Assembly: GCF_012371325.1 (NCBI RefSeq)
Contig: NZ_JAAZQX010000002.1
Location: forward strand, 1-64,000
Length of the DNA: 64,000 bases
Reading direction: 5' to 3'
Source of the DNA: Acinetobacter sp. A2
GTDB lineage: Bacteria; Pseudomonadota; Gammaproteobacteria; Pseudomonadales; Moraxellaceae
Positions 22,169 to 31,749 of this stretch are shown here, piece by piece (the first letter of the stretch is position 1; every line of letters begins with the position of its first letter). A model generated the notes under the pieces. It had not been told where the DNA came from. It did no database searches and worked only from the letters and a program-made list of their open reading frames with translations. The position numbers were made by a program, and so were the translations under genes.

Positions 22169-22735
22169 ATGGGCATCGCAATTTTTCTTTTGGTCGTTAT
22201 TGCTATCATCTTGATTGTTATAACGATTCGCAACAATATCGTGCGTCATTTCAATGCCACCATTCGTGCATGGGCAGATGTCACCAGTTTTGAGCGTCAA
22301 AAATTAAAAACTTTGGAAGAACTTGCACCTGTGGTTGAGCAATATGCAGGCATGGAAAAAGGAACTTTAGAAAAAGTGACCGAACTGCGCCAGAACATCA
22401 TGAACTTAAATATCAATAATGCCGATGTTGGTCAGTTACAACGTGTTGAAGCCTTAAGCAAAGAGTTAATGCGTAGCTTAAATGTTGTGGTAGAAAATTA
22501 CCCTGAACTCAAAGCCGATCAACTGTATTTAAAAATGATGCATGAAATTGACGAGCAAAATGAAAATGTGGGCGCTGCGATTACCATTTATAACCGCAAT
22601 GTAGAATTATTTAATAATTATATTCAGGTCTTTCCAAACAACATCATTAATACCGCCACTACTGCTAAAAAACCTGTTCGTGCGTTTCGTGACAATAGTG
22701 CAGCTCAAAGTTTCGATTATCGTCCAAATTTTTAA
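22169..22735 (+). CDS. lemA: LemA family protein
   Basis: A 188-residue protein with one N-terminal membrane helix (about 3-21), a short cytosolic or periplasmic turn and then long helices. The pattern FNATIRAWADVTSFERQKLK, LEELAPVVEQYAGMEKGTLE and VENYPELKADQLYLKMMHEI matches the LemA fold (a four-helix bundle after a membrane anchor). The YPELKA segment is the family hallmark. Biochemical function is not established. It is the last gene of the queA-DUF3137-lemA run and is followed by a terminator. Confidence 0.88.
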   Translation: MGIAIFLLVVIAIILIVITIRNNIVRHFNATIRAWADVTSFERQKLKTLEELAPVVEQYAGMEKGTLEKVTELRQNIMNLNINNADVGQLQRVEALSKELMRSLNVVVENYPELKADQLYLKMMHEIDEQNENVGAAITIYNRNVELFNNYIQVFPNNIINTATTAKKPVRAFRDNSAAQSFDYRPNF

Positions 22736-22773
22736 TACATCTATGCTTAGCAGTATTTAAAGCAGCTCAAATA

Positions 22774-22804
22774 AAAAAGCAGCAGGGTTAAATCTGCTGC
22801 TTTT
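22774..22804 (+). terminator. terminator after lemA
   Basis: AAAAGCAGCAG and CTGCTGCTTTT pair around an eight-base loop and end in a T run. Confidence 0.85.
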
Positions 22805-22843
22805 ACCCTCAATGAAGATGTACAAAAATTAGATCACAGGGCT

Positions 22844-22924
22844 TTAAATACAAGATTCCACACTGTATTGCACCTGATTACGCCCCTTATGTTTGGCTAA
22901 ATACAGCAACTCAAACGCACTCAT
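22844..22924 (-). pseudogene. remnant of a GGDEF diguanylate cyclase C-terminus
   Basis: On the minus strand 26 codons plus TAA read SAFELLYLAKHKGRNQVQYS near their start. This matches the end of GGDEF domains (A-D-x-A-L-Y-x-A-K-x-x-G-R-N-x-V). Three codons upstream the frame meets a stop, and no GGEEF-type sequence is found to the right before 23108. It is therefore only the tail of a lost diguanylate cyclase gene, stranded between the lemA terminator and the next gene. Confidence 0.75.
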
Positions 22925-23107
22925 AACCCACCTCTATGAATTGGCTCTAAGGACAACTTAACAACTTAGCTGCACTTTGACTACAAATTATTGAGCATTC
23001 TTGACATTTTTTTCAGCTTTGAGACAATCAAAACCTGAACAAAATACAAACAACTACTGTTCAATAAAAATGAGCATTCCTACAATAAAAAAAGTCGCGA
23101 TATCACC

Positions 23108-23548
23108 ATGCTAAATCATCTCCAAAATTTAAAAGACAGCCTAATTCAAGAGTTTTTTCAACTCTATGAGCAGTATGAACCCGATCAACTCTATGCCTGC
23201 GCATTAGTTTTAAATGAATATCTAGGCATCGATTATCTGGCAGTTTCAAGCACACGCAGTCTGTTTAGTGAACAGGAAGATTCTGCTGAGTACTTATCTG
23301 AAGCAGACAAATGGAACGTGGAAAAATGGCGTTATCGCACCCAAACGCACAGTGCTCAGGGGTTGCATCAATTTAAAAATATTTTTGCAGATTATTTCAA
23401 ACAGCGGTATATATATGGCAACCCCCTACTCAATAGCCCCGACACCCCACAATACAACCATCTAGAACTGTTATTGGATATTTTCCAACAAGCCAAACAA
23501 GCACTCTCCAATGCTTATGACCTAGATTTGAGTCAGATTGTATTTTGA
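23108..23548 (+). CDS. hypothetical protein, DUF4303-like
   Basis: A 146-residue soluble protein. Its layout resembles the DUF4303 family: an N-terminal helix with Phe/Tyr-rich residues (LIQEFFQLYEQYEPDQLYAC), a central acidic stretch, then the KWNVEKWRYRTQ tryptophan pair and a C-terminal helix. Function is unknown; I recall some related small families in polymorphic-toxin immunity contexts, but no toxin gene is present here. It overlaps the next small gene, so they form a pair. The 370-base gap upstream carries the GGDEF remnant. Confidence 0.6.
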   Translation: MLNHLQNLKDSLIQEFFQLYEQYEPDQLYACALVLNEYLGIDYLAVSSTRSLFSEQEDSAEYLSEADKWNVEKWRYRTQTHSAQGLHQFKNIFADYFKQRYIYGNPLLNSPDTPQYNHLELLLDIFQQAKQALSNAYDLDLSQIVF

Positions 23549-23937
23549 TTCATATTCCAAAACAGCATGATTTTGAAATTTATTCTGCACAATTTCTAAA
23601 TGCACCCAGCGCATTACTGGATGAATTTTTACTTGCTCATCATGTGCAGCATACTGTGCAAACCACCAATACACAGCACAACAAACTCAAACTGCAACAG
23701 GTCGATAAAGATTTACTTACCGATTTGGCACAGCTTTTAGAAATTGAGCCTTATGATTATTTAAGCATTGCTCATGAAGCCTATTTGCTCACGCTAGAGC
23801 CAAGTTTTATTGACAGCAATCTGTACGTACAACGCCTGATTCAACATGTTGCAGCGATGGACAGCCATGAACAGGGGGAATTTGCCTTGCATAAAGAAGA
23901 AATTACCCAACGGATTCAGCAATTTTACGCCACGTAG
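23545..23937 (+). CDS. hypothetical protein overlapping the DUF4303-like gene
   Basis: A 130-residue soluble, mostly helical protein (for example DEFLLAHHVQHTVQTTN and LLTDLAQLLEIEPYDYLS) with no family I recognise. The only in-frame start is TTG at 23545, which overlaps the previous gene's stop (TTTTGA) by four bases. Translation is probably coupled, and no clear ribosome site is seen. Length, coding-like composition and tight coupling support a real gene. Confidence 0.6.
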   Translation: MIHIPKQHDFEIYSAQFLNAPSALLDEFLLAHHVQHTVQTTNTQHNKLKLQQVDKDLLTDLAQLLEIEPYDYLSIAHEAYLLTLEPSFIDSNLYVQRLIQHVAAMDSHEQGEFALHKEEITQRIQQFYAT

Positions 23938-24075
23938 TCTCCAATAAAGTGACTGAATTTTTTTGCACGTAATTTTTAACAATGAAAACGTATCTCAACT
24001 GGCAATTCCCTGCAGAATCTAGGAAAATAGTGCACTTTTAGCGCTAGCAATCAGCGAACTGTTTTTTCGCCTTGA

Positions 24076-25218
<1,143 letters not shown>

Positions 25219-25321
25219 TCTTTTCAGTATTTGCGCTGAGTAAAAAGACAAGGTAAATTGCAGAACAAACCCAATTTATTATCAGATCACTGATCGCCAG
25301 TTTTTAGTTTAGGAAAATGAA

Positions 25322-25651
25322 ATGAGCCTTTTTATTTCGACTGCTCACGCAGCAGGTGAAGCTGCACAACAACCAAGCCTTGTAGCCAACCTTTTAATGA
25401 TTGCTGTTTTTATTGCAATCTTTTACTTCTTGATTTGGCGTCCACAATCAAAACGTGCCAAAGAACACCGTGCACTGATTGAAAGCTTGGGCGTTGGTAG
25501 TGAAGTGGTGTTTGCAGGCGGTTTGATGGGTAAAATCACGAAAATTGAAGGTGATTTTGCAGTAGTTGAATTAAGCCGTGGTGTAGAAGTTAAAGTTCAA
25601 CGCGCGAGTGTCATTTCAGTTCTTCCTGAAGGCACATTAAACAATCTTTAA
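25322..25651 (+). CDS. yajC: preprotein translocase auxiliary subunit YajC
   Basis: A 109-residue small inner-membrane partner of SecDF in protein export. One hydrophobic helix at about 20-40 (NLLMIAVFIAIFYFLIWRPQ) is followed by the cytosolic part with SKRAKEHRALIESLGVGSEV and the closing beta segment GLMGKITKIEGDFAVVELS. It lies 103 bases after tgt and 52 bases before secD. A hairpin with a T run sits between yajC and secD. Confidence 0.97.
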   Translation: MSLFISTAHAAGEAAQQPSLVANLLMIAVFIAIFYFLIWRPQSKRAKEHRALIESLGVGSEVVFAGGLMGKITKIEGDFAVVELSRGVEVKVQRASVISVLPEGTLNNL

Positions 25652-25659
25652 TCAAAAAA

Positions 25660-25685
25660 GGGTCGTGCTCACGCACGACTTTTTC
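25660..25685 (+). terminator. terminator-like hairpin inside the yajC-secD gap
   Basis: GTCGTG and CACGAC pair around six bases and are followed by TTTTT. It lies 19 bases before the secD ATG, so it either separates the messages or works as a partial terminator that lowers secD-secF expression relative to yajC. Confidence 0.6.
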
Positions 25686-25703
25686 ATTTTAAGAAGAAAA
25701 TAA

Positions 25704-27599
25704 ATGCGTTACCCAGCATGGAAATATCTACTCATCCTCGTAGTTCTTGTGGTGAGTACATTATATGCCCTGCCTAGCTTGTATCCAGATGAACCTGCTG
25801 TTCAAATTTCAGGTGCCAAAGCTGGTACCCAAATTGATCAAAGCATCGTACAAAAAGCAGAGCAAATTTTACAATCAGAAAATATTGCCAGTCATGACAA
25901 CAGCTTTACCAACAATGCTGCATTGTTGCGTTTAGACACCTCAGAAGCACAGCTCAAAGCCAAAGAAGCTTTGCGCCGTGGTTTGGGCGATGACTACGTT
26001 GTGGCACTTAACCTTGCACCCACCACCCCAGAATGGCTACAAAAAATTGGTGCAAAACCAATGAAGTTAGGTCTGGACTTACGTGGCGGTGTTCACTTCC
26101 TGTTAGAAGTGGATATGGACAAGGCCATCAGCCAGCGTATGGAAACCTCAGCTACAGATTTACGTCGTCAGTTACGTGACAACAAGCTGAAGTTCAATAG
26201 TCTGTCACTGAACAACAACACCATTAGCTTGCAGTTTGCCAACAATGCAGACCGTGATGCGGTAATGGATTTCTTGCGCCGTAACGGCAATGAGTACACT
26301 CAACAAGCGGTAGCGACAGCAGAAGGTTCGAGTTTACGCCTGACGTATACCGATGTACGCAAACAAGAAATTCAGTCTTATGCAGTCAATCAAAACTTGA
26401 CCACACTGCGTAACCGTATTAACGAACTAGGTGTAGCTGAAGCCTTGGTGCAAACTCAAGGCAGCAACCGTATTGTGGTGGAATTGCCAGGTGTTCAAGA
26501 TACGGCTGAAGCGAAGCGTGTTTTAGGTCGTACTGCAAACCTCGAATTCCGTTTGGTGTCCGATCTGAATGATCAATACATTGACCCATATACAGGCCAA
26601 ACCACAGGTACAGTGCCACCGGGCACCGAAGCCTTTGCTTTTGAATCCTTAGACAGCGGTCGTCAGTTACTTCTAAATCGCAGCCGTATTTTAACAGGTG
26701 AGCGTGTTCAGAATGCCTCAAGTGGCTTTAGCCAAGACACAGGCGGTGCTGAAGTAAACATCACCCTAGATGCTGCTGGCGGTAAACTCATGTCGGATGC
26801 TACCCGTAATGCGGTTGGCAAACGTATGGCGGTGTTGTTCATTGAGAACAAACAGCGCATTAGCTATGTGGCAGATGAAACAGGCACACAAACTGAAGTA
26901 CGTACCCCGTATACCGAATCTGTGATTATTAATGCGGCAACCATTCAAGCGGTTTTAGGTTCACAGTTCCGTATTACTGGTCTGGATTCTCCGCAAGAAG
27001 CTGCAGAATTGGCCTTGATGCTCCGTGCAGGTGCCTTGGCTGCGCCAATGTACTTTGTTGAAGAACGTGTCATTGGTCCAAGCTTAGGTCAAGAAAACAT
27101 CGATAAAGGTGTATTGTCCACGCAGATCGGCTTCATTTTAGTCGCAATCTGGATGGTGGTGTTCTTCCGTTTATTCGGTTTGATTGCCAACTTTGCACTG
27201 GTCTTCAACCTTGCCATGATTTTAACTGTCATGTCTTGGATTGGTGCTTCACTCACTTTGCCAGGTATTGCTGGTATCGTTATCACCATTGGTATGGCGG
27301 TAGATGCCAACGTTCTGATTTGTGAGCGAATACGGGAAGAAATTAAGTGGGGAGCCTCGCCTAAACAAGCCATTGTGGCAGGTTATGACCGAGCTTATAA
27401 CACCATTTTCGACTCGAACTTGACCACGTTCTTGGTGGCCTTCATTCTGTTCGCAATTGGTACAGGCCCAATTAAAGGCTTTGCCGTAACCCTAATGATT
27501 GGTATTGTCTGCTCAATGTTTACTGCAATTACAGTAACCCGTGCAATTGTACAAATCATTTATGGCAAGAAACGTAACTTGAAAAAGTTGAGCATTTAA
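25704..27599 (+). CDS. secD: protein translocase subunit SecD
   Basis: With SecF, it uses the proton gradient to pull exported proteins through the periplasmic side of SecYEG. Residues 1-25 form the first helix. The large periplasmic P1 head holds LGLDLRGGVHFLLEVDM, followed by NRINELGVAEALVQTQGSN. Five C-terminal helices carry ISTYPE segments such as GIVITIGMAVDANVLICERI with the conserved Asp and Arg. Length 631 matches E. coli (615). It is coupled to secF 11 bases downstream. Confidence 0.97.
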   Translation: MRYPAWKYLLILVVLVVSTLYALPSLYPDEPAVQISGAKAGTQIDQSIVQKAEQILQSENIASHDNSFTNNAALLRLDTSEAQLKAKEALRRGLGDDYVVALNLAPTTPEWLQKIGAKPMKLGLDLRGGVHFLLEVDMDKAISQRMETSATDLRRQLRDNKLKFNSLSLNNNTISLQFANNADRDAVMDFLRRNGNEYTQQAVATAEGSSLRLTYTDVRKQEIQSYAVNQNLTTLRNRINELGVAEALVQTQGSNRIVVELPGVQDTAEAKRVLGRTANLEFRLVSDLNDQYIDPYTGQTTGTVPPGTEAFAFESLDSGRQLLLNRSRILTGERVQNASSGFSQDTGGAEVNITLDAAGGKLMSDATRNAVGKRMAVLFIENKQRISYVADETGTQTEVRTPYTESVIINAATIQAVLGSQFRITGLDSPQEAAELALMLRAGALAAPMYFVEERVIGPSLGQENIDKGVLSTQIGFILVAIWMVVFFRLFGLIANFALVFNLAMILTVMSWIGASLTLPGIAGIVITIGMAVDANVLICERIREEIKWGASPKQAIVAGYDRAYNTIFDSNLTTFLVAFILFAIGTGPIKGFAVTLMIGIVCSMFTAITVTRAIVQIIYGKKRNLKKLSI

Positions 27600-27610
27600 G
27601 GAGATCACTG

Positions 27611-28585
27611 ATGACTGAGAATACTCAACTACCTTCAAAAAAATACGGTCGCCCTGAAGATGAGCGCGTGATTCCGTTTATGAAGATTGCTTTGCCTGCG
27701 GCATTGCTTTCTATTCTACTTACGGTTGCCAGTATCTTCTTTATTGCCACCAAAGGTTTAAATTTAGGTTTGGACTTCACTGGCGGTATTGCGGCAGAAC
27801 TAAACTATAGCAACCCTGTTAAAGCGACTGATGTATCAAGTGCTTTAATCAAAGCTGGCTTCAATGACCCTGTGGTGCAAACCCTTGGCTCTGACCGCGA
27901 CCTAATGGTGCGTATGCCTGTACAGGAAGATGTAGAAGCCGAGGACCTAACCAAAGCGATTACCGCTGCGGTACAGTTGCCAAATAACGCAGCTGCCGTA
28001 CCTAAAGTTGATGTGGTGGGTGGTCAAGTCGGTAACGAGCTATACGTCCGTTCAGCAGGTGCTGTAGCATTGGCTTTGTTATTAATGTTGGTTTACGTGA
28101 CCATTCGCTTTGAATTTAAACTGGCGATGGGTGCAGTGCTGTCTTTATTCCACGATATTGTAGTGACACTGGGTATTTTTGCCATGATGCAATGGCCATT
28201 TGACCTGACTGTCTTGGCAGCACTTTTGGCCATTATCGGTTTCTCACTGAACGATAACATCGTGGTATCTGACCGTATTCGTGAAAACTTCCGTAAAATT
28301 CGTGGTGCAACTCCACTGGAAGTAATTAACATTGCGTTAACTGAAACCTTACGTCGTACCATTCATACCTCTATGACCCTACTCTTAGTTGTTGTAGCAA
28401 TGATGGTCATGGGTGGTGATGGCCTGAAATGGTTCTCGATTGCCATGTTTGTAGGTGTATTTGTAGGTACTTATTCGTCCATTTATATTGGTACCGCTTT
28501 TGCCCTTTGGCGTGGTCTGAACCGTCAGGACTTTATTGTACAAGTGAAGCCTGAATTTGAAGGTGAAGAGCAAGAAATTCCTTAA
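27611..28585 (+). CDS. secF: protein translocase subunit SecF
   Basis: Partner of SecD in the proton-driven export complex. The 324 residues show the first helix (KIALPAALLSILLTVASIFF), the P4 periplasmic domain starting GLNLGLDFTGGIAAELNY, and five helices with VTLGIFAMMQWPFDLTVLAA and IIGFSLNDNIVVSDRIRENF, the conserved segment matching SecD. It is last in tgt-yajC-secD-secF and is followed by a UUCG-capped terminator shared with the convergent phosphopantetheinyl transferase gene. Confidence 0.97.
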   Translation: MTENTQLPSKKYGRPEDERVIPFMKIALPAALLSILLTVASIFFIATKGLNLGLDFTGGIAAELNYSNPVKATDVSSALIKAGFNDPVVQTLGSDRDLMVRMPVQEDVEAEDLTKAITAAVQLPNNAAAVPKVDVVGGQVGNELYVRSAGAVALALLLMLVYVTIRFEFKLAMGAVLSLFHDIVVTLGIFAMMQWPFDLTVLAALLAIIGFSLNDNIVVSDRIRENFRKIRGATPLEVINIALTETLRRTIHTSMTLLLVVVAMMVMGGDGLKWFSIAMFVGVFVGTYSSIYIGTAFALWRGLNRQDFIVQVKPEFEGEEQEIP

Positions 28586-28608
28586 TTGTGAATTCAGTTA
28601 GATCACTC

Positions 28609-28636
28609 AAAAGCCTATCTTCGGATAGGCTTTTTT
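28609..28636. terminator. terminator with a UUCG tetraloop after secF
   Basis: AGCCTATC and GATAGGCT form an 8-bp stem capped by TTCG, with A run before and six T after. It suits both secF and the convergent gene at 28654. Confidence 0.9.
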
Positions 28637-28653
28637 AATGTGCCAACAAAAAG

Positions 28654-29307
28654 TTAATGCTGAATAATTTGAATTTGAGGAAACTGAAATCCTGCACATG
28701 AAGGTGCAGATCGCCATGCTACAGTCAACATACAGCTGGCCAAATTAAAGTTTTGATAAGCAAAATGCCCAATTTGAGGATGATGACACATTCCCCCCTG
28801 TGCTTCAGGGTGCATCCCTGTATCTAGTTCATTTAGACTTAAACGAATACCCAAACCTGAAGCTTTCAGCACAGCTTCTTTGGTGGTCCAAACCCGAAAC
28901 CAATATTCAGGTGCATGCTCTAATTCTGCCCAGTAGCTTAATTCATTTGGATGAAAGGCATGCTGCGCCAAAGCATCGAAACGTACATGACGGTCTAAAT
29001 CCTCTACATCAATACCTAAATCTTGAACTTGTTTGCTAGTGGCCAATGCATAATGTTGACGACTGTGGCTGTGGTTAAAATGCCACTCTGGAAATTCACT
29101 TAAAAAAGGTTTGCCATGTACATTGCGCTGAATATCGCTATTTTGAATATCCTGTGCTAAATACTTTGAGAGTAATTGATTCCGATAGCGGTAAATCGCC
29201 TGCTTTTGCTGTTGAATCTGTTCTGTTCGTGAATCTGTTGTAGTAGGAACAAAAATTTTATGAATAGGGCTCACATCTACATGAATTTTTTTAGCTGTTT
29301 GACTCAT
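28654..29307 (-). CDS. 4'-phosphopantetheinyl transferase, Sfp type
   Basis: Transfers the phosphopantetheine arm of CoA to a serine on carrier proteins. The 217-residue protein has the Sfp-family motifs in order: NVHGKPFL, FNHSHSRQHYALATS, LGIDVEDLDR (metal-binding Asp and Glu) and FRVWTTKEAVLKASGLGI. The length fits the Sfp/EntD class and not the short AcpS class. No polyketide, siderophore or non-ribosomal peptide genes are in the window, so the carrier-protein target is unknown; fatty acid or siderophore carriers elsewhere are possible. It converges with secF. Confidence 0.9.
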   Translation of the reverse strand: MSQTAKKIHVDVSPIHKIFVPTTTDSRTEQIQQQKQAIYRYRNQLLSKYLAQDIQNSDIQRNVHGKPFLSEFPEWHFNHSHSRQHYALATSKQVQDLGIDVEDLDRHVRFDALAQHAFHPNELSYWAELEHAPEYWFRVWTTKEAVLKASGLGIRLSLNELDTGMHPEAQGGMCHHPQIGHFAYQNFNLASCMLTVAWRSAPSCAGFQFPQIQIIQH

Positions 29308-29373
29308 CCTTAATCTTCCTATTCCTTTGGCTTTAACCTACAGCAAATTGAAATTACCAACCCAAGCCGTATA

Positions 29374-29402
29374 GAAAAAAACCAGCACAATGCTGGTTTT
29401 TT
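29374..29402. terminator. terminator after relA
   Basis: AAAACCAGCA and TGCTGGTTTT pair almost without loop, with A and T runs on both sides. It ends the minus-strand cysM-exonuclease-rlmD-relA run. Confidence 0.85.
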
Positions 29403-29416
29403 AGAAGTGATTCAGA

Positions 29417-31720
29417 TTAACTACCCTGCACCAAACGGCGTGCACTGATAATACCCGGTTGCTGCTCCAAACGTGCCAACAAACGAGAAAGCTGTGCCAG
29501 ACCTTTCACCTCAATCAACAATTTCATATTGGCAATTCCATCATTTTCAGAAATGGTATTGACCTGACGAATGTTAATTTGATCGGCAAAAATCACTTGA
29601 GTTAAATCTTTGAGCAAGCCACGGCGGTCATAAGCTTCCACCACAATCTGCACACTCTGACCACGGGTCGGCTGCATTTCCCAGTCAGCTTCAACTGCAC
29701 GCTCAGGCTCGTTACCAATCATGCGAATATAGTCTGAACACGCCACTTTATGAATACTCACGCCACGGTTCAGGGTGATATATCCCGCAATGGCCTCGCC
29801 ATGTACAGGCTGACAACATTGTGCAATGTGCAACTCGACGTTATCCAAACCATCAATCAAAATACCATGTGCAGAAAGTGTGTGGCTGGCGCGTGGATTC
29901 AACGTTGGTTTCAGCACTAGCTCAGGCTCATCCTGATCCAAGTGCATATGGCGGTTAACCTGATTGATTAAGGCATGCAGACCAATATCGCCATTCACCA
30001 AACCAATCAAAATGTCTTCACCTGTTTTGACATTGAAATGATTACAGTAATCATTCAAATCAATACTTTTCGGGTGAATTGCCAAACGTGATAATTCTTT
30101 ATTCAGTACTTCACGCCCAACTTCCAGATTTTTACTGCGGTCTTGCTGTCTAAACCAGTGGCGTAACTTATCTCGTGCACGTGCTGTTTTGATATAACCC
30201 AAAGAGTGTACCAACCAATCACGGTTTGGCTCACGGTCTTTTTTGGTCAGAATTTCGACCTGCTCACCTGTTTTTAGGGTATAGGTCAGCGGCACATAAC
30301 GCTGGTTCACCCGTGCGGCATAACATTTGTTACCCACTTCGGTATGCACATGGTAAGCAAAATCCAGTACGGTCGAGCCACGTGGTAACTCTTTAATGTC
30401 ACCATCACGGCTGAACACATAAATTTTTTCAAAATCTTCAAACTCTTGGAGTTGCTCAAAGTTTTCAGAATCATCATCTTTATGTGCGCTGGCATCATTA
30501 CGTTCCTGATAATGTTCCAACACTGAACGTAAAGAATGTAGACGATGATTAAACGAATGGTCCGTCGCCTTAGAGCCTTCTTTATAGTTGAAGTGTGAAC
30601 ACACCCCCAACTCGGCTTCTTCGTGCATATCCATGGTACGAATTTGCACTTCCAGTGATTTGTTTTCTGCAATCACTGCGGTATGTAAAGAGCGATAACC
30701 ATTGGCTTTCGGATTGGTAATGTAGTCATCAAACTGATGCGGAATATGTCGCCACAATTGATGCACAATACCCAATGAGTGATAGCACTCAGGAATAGTT
30801 TTGACCAAGACCCGTACAGCACGAATGTCATATAACTGATCAAAGCTCAGGTTCTTACTTTTCATTTTTCGATAAATCGAATAAATGTGTTTCACCCGAC
30901 CACTAATTTCAGCATGAATACCGTTGTTGCCCAATTCTGTGCGCAATTGTGAAATCACACTTTGGATATAATTTTCACGCTCTAAACGCTTTTCATTGAG
31001 CAGTGTGGCAATTTCTTTATAACGGTCTGGTGCTAAATAACGGAAAGCTAAATCTTCAAGTTCCCATTTCAGTTGAGCAATACCTAAACGGTGTGCCAAT
31101 GGCGAATAGATGGTTAGAATTTCACGTGCAACACGTTCCTGACGTTCTTTTGAAGCTGTGGCTAACTCACGTAAAGAATAGGTACGTTCTGCCAGTTTAA
31201 TCAGCACAACACGTACATCTTCCGTCATGGAAATCAGCATTTTATAAATGCCAGTTAAATGTTCACGCTGATTGTTATTAAAGTGATCTTCTAGACGTTT
31301 GTTTTTTTCGATCAGCTCAGACAGTTTACCCATAGATAAAGTGCCTTTGATCAAGCCATATACCACTTCACCAAATTCTTCACGTACTTCATCTAAATGA
31401 ATCACATTTTCACGCACACCACGGTACAGCATAGCTGCCGACAAGGTGTCTTCATCGACATGCAAGTGCGCCAAAATATCTGCCATCTCAATACCAGTAT
31501 ATAAGGTATTAGAACGATGACTGACTGTAGTTTCCAACTCTTTTTTCAGGGTGTAATTGGCTACGTGTTCTAATTGTTCAAGTGCCGCCCCATCATAAAT
31601 ATCACGTACTCGATCTAGCCATTCTGCCAAATCTTGTCGTGCTTGTTCGGCATGTTCTACAGTCGTTTCCTCAGACAGTTCATTTAAACGTCCAGGAAGT
31701 TGTTCACGTACTGTGACCAT
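29417..31720 (-). CDS. relA: GTP pyrophosphokinase (ppGpp synthetase I)
   Basis: Ribosome-associated stringent-response enzyme making (p)ppGpp on amino-acid starvation. At 767 residues it has the order: degenerate hydrolase region, synthetase domain (YDIRAVRVLVKTIPECYHSL; NPKANGYRSLHTAVI), TGS domain (YVFSRDGDIKELPRGSTVLD), helical and zinc-finger regions (IAQCCQPVHGEAIAGYI) and C-terminal ACT (LLKDLTQVIFADQINIRQVN). Where bifunctional SpoT has the HD pair of the hydrolase site, this protein reads MLYRGVREN, so it should be synthetase-only, as usual for RelA. A strong AGGAGAAGG ribosome site precedes the ATG. It is last in its operon, 29 bases after rlmD. Confidence 0.96.
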   Translation of the reverse strand: MVTVREQLPGRLNELSEETTVEHAEQARQDLAEWLDRVRDIYDGAALEQLEHVANYTLKKELETTVSHRSNTLYTGIEMADILAHLHVDEDTLSAAMLYRGVRENVIHLDEVREEFGEVVYGLIKGTLSMGKLSELIEKNKRLEDHFNNNQREHLTGIYKMLISMTEDVRVVLIKLAERTYSLRELATASKERQERVAREILTIYSPLAHRLGIAQLKWELEDLAFRYLAPDRYKEIATLLNEKRLERENYIQSVISQLRTELGNNGIHAEISGRVKHIYSIYRKMKSKNLSFDQLYDIRAVRVLVKTIPECYHSLGIVHQLWRHIPHQFDDYITNPKANGYRSLHTAVIAENKSLEVQIRTMDMHEEAELGVCSHFNYKEGSKATDHSFNHRLHSLRSVLEHYQERNDASAHKDDDSENFEQLQEFEDFEKIYVFSRDGDIKELPRGSTVLDFAYHVHTEVGNKCYAARVNQRYVPLTYTLKTGEQVEILTKKDREPNRDWLVHSLGYIKTARARDKLRHWFRQQDRSKNLEVGREVLNKELSRLAIHPKSIDLNDYCNHFNVKTGEDILIGLVNGDIGLHALINQVNRHMHLDQDEPELVLKPTLNPRASHTLSAHGILIDGLDNVELHIAQCCQPVHGEAIAGYITLNRGVSIHKVACSDYIRMIGNEPERAVEADWEMQPTRGQSVQIVVEAYDRRGLLKDLTQVIFADQINIRQVNTISENDGIANMKLLIEVKGLAQLSRLLARLEQQPGIISARRLVQGS

Positions 31721-31749
31721 ACCCTTCTCCTACCTCTATGTACTTCATA

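Noticed and set aside
25219..25250. GTCTTTT/AAAAGAC hairpin after tgt
   Set aside because: Weak AT-rich stem with no T run, too poor to call a terminator.
29417..31720. RelA with a damaged hydrolase site as a novelty
   Set aside because: Loss of the HD motif is the normal state of gamma-proteobacterial RelA.
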